Shown: piece by piece, positions 61,400-64,000 of the stretch
Numbering within the stretch: position 1 is the stretch's first letter
Layout: the number at the start of each line of letters is the position of its first letter
DNA from: Delphinapterus leucas
Taxonomy: Eukaryota > Chordata > Mammalia > Artiodactyla > Monodontidae
Reading direction: 5' to 3'
DNA: 64,000 nucleotides
NCBI RefSeq assembly: GCF_002288925.2
Contig: NW_022097999.1
Span: forward strand, 15,846,654-15,910,653
The notes under the pieces: generated by a model
Told to the model about the DNA's origin: nothing
Database searches by the model: none
The model's input: only the letters and a program-made list of their open reading frames with translations
Translations under genes and position numbers: made by a program

Positions 61400-62056
61400 A
61401 CAAGTACATTTGAGCAATGGCTAGATATTTGGTGAATATCTGGTGGTATTAAAGAACTACTGTTAATTTTTTTAGGTATGATAATAGTACTGTAGTTATA
61501 TATATATATATATATTTTTGGCCGCATTGGGTCTTCGTTGCTGTGCGTGGGCTTACTCTAGTTGCGGCGCTACTCTTCGCTGCGGTGCGCGGGCTTCTCA
61601 TTGTGGTGGCTTCTCTTGTTGCGGAGCACGGGCTCTAGGTGCGCTGGCTTCAGTAGTTGTGGCACGTGGGCTCAGCAGTTGTGGCTCGCGGGCTCTAGAG
61701 GGCAGGCTCAGTAGTTGTGGCGCACGGACTTAGTTGCTCCGTGGCATGTGGGATCTTCCCGGACCAGGGCTCAAACCCATGTCCCCTGCATTGGCAAGCG
61801 GATTCTTAACCACTGTGCCATCAGGGAAGTCCCTGCAGTTACATTTTTTAAAAAGCTCTTATGCAGAGCCTCAAATGAAATGTTTACAGATGTAATGATA
61901 TAACATCTGGGATTTGCTCCTAGATAATCTAGTGAGGGGTAGGTAGGAATACAGATAAATCAAGTTGACGACATCACAGCTGGACAGTGGGTATGTGGGG
62001 CTCACTGTACTGGTTTCTCTTCTTTTATATAAGTTGAAAAGTTTCCATAAGAAGTT
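61400..62056 (+). mobile_element. LINE-1 (L1M) 3' UTR, split by a SINE
   Basis: 'atatttggtgaatatctggt', 'ggtattaaagaactactgtt' before the SINE and 'gatgtaatgatataacatct', 'gggatttgctcctagataat', 'gggtatgtggggctcactgt' after it, a familiar L1M 3' UTR. Exact subfamily uncertain. Confidence 0.6.
61491..61843 (-). mobile_element. CHR-type SINE, long form, reverse
   Basis: The body 61515-61833 is the reverse of the long CHR form: left end 'ttggccgcattgggtcttcg', right end 'cagggaagtccc'. The former A tail is now a TA repeat (61498-61514). Target duplication tgtagttata (61491-61500) and tgcagttaca (61834-61843), 8 of 10. The only SINE here in the same orientation as EXT2. Confidence 0.93.
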
Positions 62057-62249
62057 TAAATAAATATACACCCATACGAAAGTAGAAATTTGTGAGCGAT
62101 ACGTGCAAAGAAAGGATAACAAAAATCTAAGGTAGTAATAAAATTACAGAATGTGTCTGAGAAAACAAAGATCAGTAAAGTCAGACATTGAAGAGGTACA
62201 ATTTGCTGTCATTTGACTTAAAATAAAATGGGTATGTGAATATATACAT

Positions 62250-62470
62250 GTGTGTGTTTGACTATAAGTCCATCAAATAAAGACTCGAAAAATACACAGT
62301 GTTTGATAACAGTGATTACCTCTCAGTAATAGAGTAAAAAGAGGAGGATTTGAAAGCATACTTTTACATTTTACTCTTCGTACCCTTGCATATTGTTCCA
62401 ATCTTGTACCAAGAAGGTATATGTGTATCATGCATAGGATTTTTAAAATCTGAGAGAGAAAAACAGATTC
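62250..62470 (+). mobile_element. LINE-1 (L1M) 3' fragment
   Basis: 'gactcgaaaaatacacagtg', 'gtgattacctctcagtaata', 'cttttacattttactcttcg' resemble an L1M 3' UTR. Confidence 0.45.
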
Positions 62471-63089
62471 AAACAGCATAAAAGATGTATTTTCTGAGCT
62501 GACATTTGCTTCAGTCCTGGTCCTTGCATTTCCCTGAGTCAAGTAATTCTTAAATAATCACACCTAGGACTTTAGATTTCAGGGGAATCTTAGAAACAGT
62601 CTAATCTAGCCTGTTTTCTAATTTCTGAATAATCAGATGTGCAGCTCCTGCTAAAACCATTCTACACTCATGGTTCTTGCCTCTGAACCCAGAAGCAAGG
62701 ACAAAGGATAAGAAAAATTAACAAACAAATCTACTATCCTTACCCCACCCAGAAGACTACCTAGGCTTCAAAACGATATTTCTCCCATGGAAAGATAAAG
62801 GAGGACTATATGATGATTCATTACTTGCTACAGGATTGCCTATAATCACTTACAAAAAACACATGCACAGGGAAAACGATTTAACCTTCCTGACCCTTAA
62901 CACCTAAGTACCAGCAAGGACTTACACTCTCTGATTACTTGACACTTTGCTGCAGAGAAATGAAACCCCTTTTAAACGTGTGCACTTGATAAAAATAAAA
63001 TACTTCTCCCATGCAGATACATATACCACAATGTCAGCAAAAGTGAAATGTCCCAAACAGAAATAAGCCCTTCTCAAAACAAACCCAGA
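62471..63089. other. intron 3 sequence, no gene seen
   Basis: Nothing recognised. Confidence 0.4.
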
Positions 63090-63090
63090 G

Positions 63091-63300
63091 GGGCTTCCCT
63101 GGTGGTGCAGTGGTTGAGAGTCCGCCTGCCGATGCAGGGGACACGGGTTCGTGCCCCGGTCCGGGAAGATCCCACATGCCGCAGAGCGGCTGGGCCCGTG
63201 AGCCATGGCCGCTGAGCCTGTGTGTCCGGAGCCTGTGCTCCGCAACAGGAGAGGCCACAGCAGTGAGAGGCCCGCGAACCGAAAAAAAAAAAAAAAAAAA
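63091..63300 (+). mobile_element. CHR-type SINE, short form
   Basis: Starts gggcttccctggtggtgcag and ends 'cccgcgaaccg' with an A run. Possible diverged target duplication aaaacaaaccc and aaaacagaacc. Antisense to EXT2. Confidence 0.94.
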
Positions 63301-64000
63301 ACAGAACCGCAGGTGAAGACATTGCATTCCTAACAGCTCTTTCCCTTCCCTTCTCTATCCTCTAAAGTATTTCATTTTCCCAGAATAACCAAACGCATAA
63401 AACAGCAGCCCACTCAGGAACACTGGGGCTGAGAGCCAAATCAGGGATCACCTTGTGTTTAGATGGTTTCTACAGAATTTGTGTGGCCTGGCTGCCCTCT
63501 ATCGTCCAAAATGGTTTCTACACCAAAGCTGAGGAATGGTCCTGGGGTGTGTCTTTTCCAGTGATAATTGTATTTCCAGATAGAAACTCAATACTGACTC
63601 TAGATAATCACTTAAAGCAAAGAGGGCTTAGATTTAATCTTCTGGGGAAAAGCAGTACTAAGTGTAGATTTTCATAAATGACAATGCTGGCCTCCCACAG
63701 CTGGCCTCACCTTTTTCAGTAACAATGATTTTTTAAGAGTTAAACATCAACTGTAATAAAGTTAGTTATAAATGAGTTCATATATGAACTTACAGTAATC
63801 CTCTACCTTGAGTATTGCCCCGGACCCACATGTTGGGCCCAAACTTTCTGCTCTCTTCAGAGCCTTGAACCCAGTGATAGGAGAGGAACGTTAAGCGGCA
63901 CCTCCCTCCTGAGTTTTCCAGGAAGTGGTGCAGTCAATGCACAAAAGGGCCAATACACAGTAAGCGAGCTCCAACTGCAGTCGTGACGTCATGGCCGCCC
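63301..64000. other. intron 3, distal part in window
   Basis: No exon 3 and no known repeat recognised. Ends with a CRE octamer at 63984-63991. Confidence 0.4.
63984..63991. promoter_or_regulatory. perfect CRE octamer TGACGTCA
   Basis: The palindromic cAMP-response element TGACGTCA is followed by tggccgccc. CpG-containing CREs are uncommon in intronic DNA. Whether CREB/ATF binds here is unknown, and the context is cut by the window end. Confidence 0.4.

Noticed and set aside
61498..61514. TA repeat as a possible TATA box or origin
   Set aside because: It is explained as the decayed A tail of the reverse SINE at 61515.

Overview
This window is mammalian nuclear DNA, almost certainly from a cetacean and probably a toothed whale. 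The main clue is eleven copies of the tRNA-derived CHR-type SINEs of the whale/hippo/ruminant lineage, in long, short and head-only forms. No BovB-type LINE was noticed, which argues against a ruminant. The rest is the usual eutherian background of L1M/HAL1, L2, MIR, hAT DNA transposons (MER5, MER20, MER3) and an old ERV LTR. No prokaryotic, plasmid or CRISPR features are present.

The only protein-coding gene I can support is EXT2 (exostosin glycosyltransferase 2), on the minus strand. Five consecutive internal coding exons are visible. They correspond to exons 4 to 8 in the human numbering I remember (residues about 209-435): 59084-59200, 48905-49100, 46950-47089, 43845-43938 and 13480-13611. 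All splice sites are GT/AG and all codon phases join without a break. Exons 1-3 lie beyond position 64000, and exon 9 onward (including the GT64 catalytic domain) lies below position 1. EXT2 pairs with EXT1 in the Golgi to polymerise heparan sulfate.

Layout: 1-13479 is part of intron 8, rich in antisense L1M and HAL1. 13612-43844 is a 30.2 kb intron 7 holding two inverted L1M blocks, a nested SINE-in-L1 and a repeat-poor stretch near 34 kb that could be a conserved regulatory element. 43939-46949 (intron 6) holds L2, an ancient three-copy repeat and back-to-back hAT elements. 47090-48904 is the short intron 5. 49101-59083 (intron 4) holds a G-rich repeat, an LTR and a 1.5 kb L1 split by a SINE. 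59201-64000 is part of intron 3 and ends with a perfect CRE octamer.

I found no undescribed multi-gene system. The most interesting observations are three pairs of diverged duplicated segments I could not assign to a known family (30.9/39.0 kb, 40.8/43.3 kb, 60.0/60.6 kb). The first pair also has a flanking segment that matches in inverted orientation. Other points are the strong antisense orientation of SINEs relative to EXT2, the GC-rich and apparently diverged exon 5, and the candidate non-coding element in intron 7.
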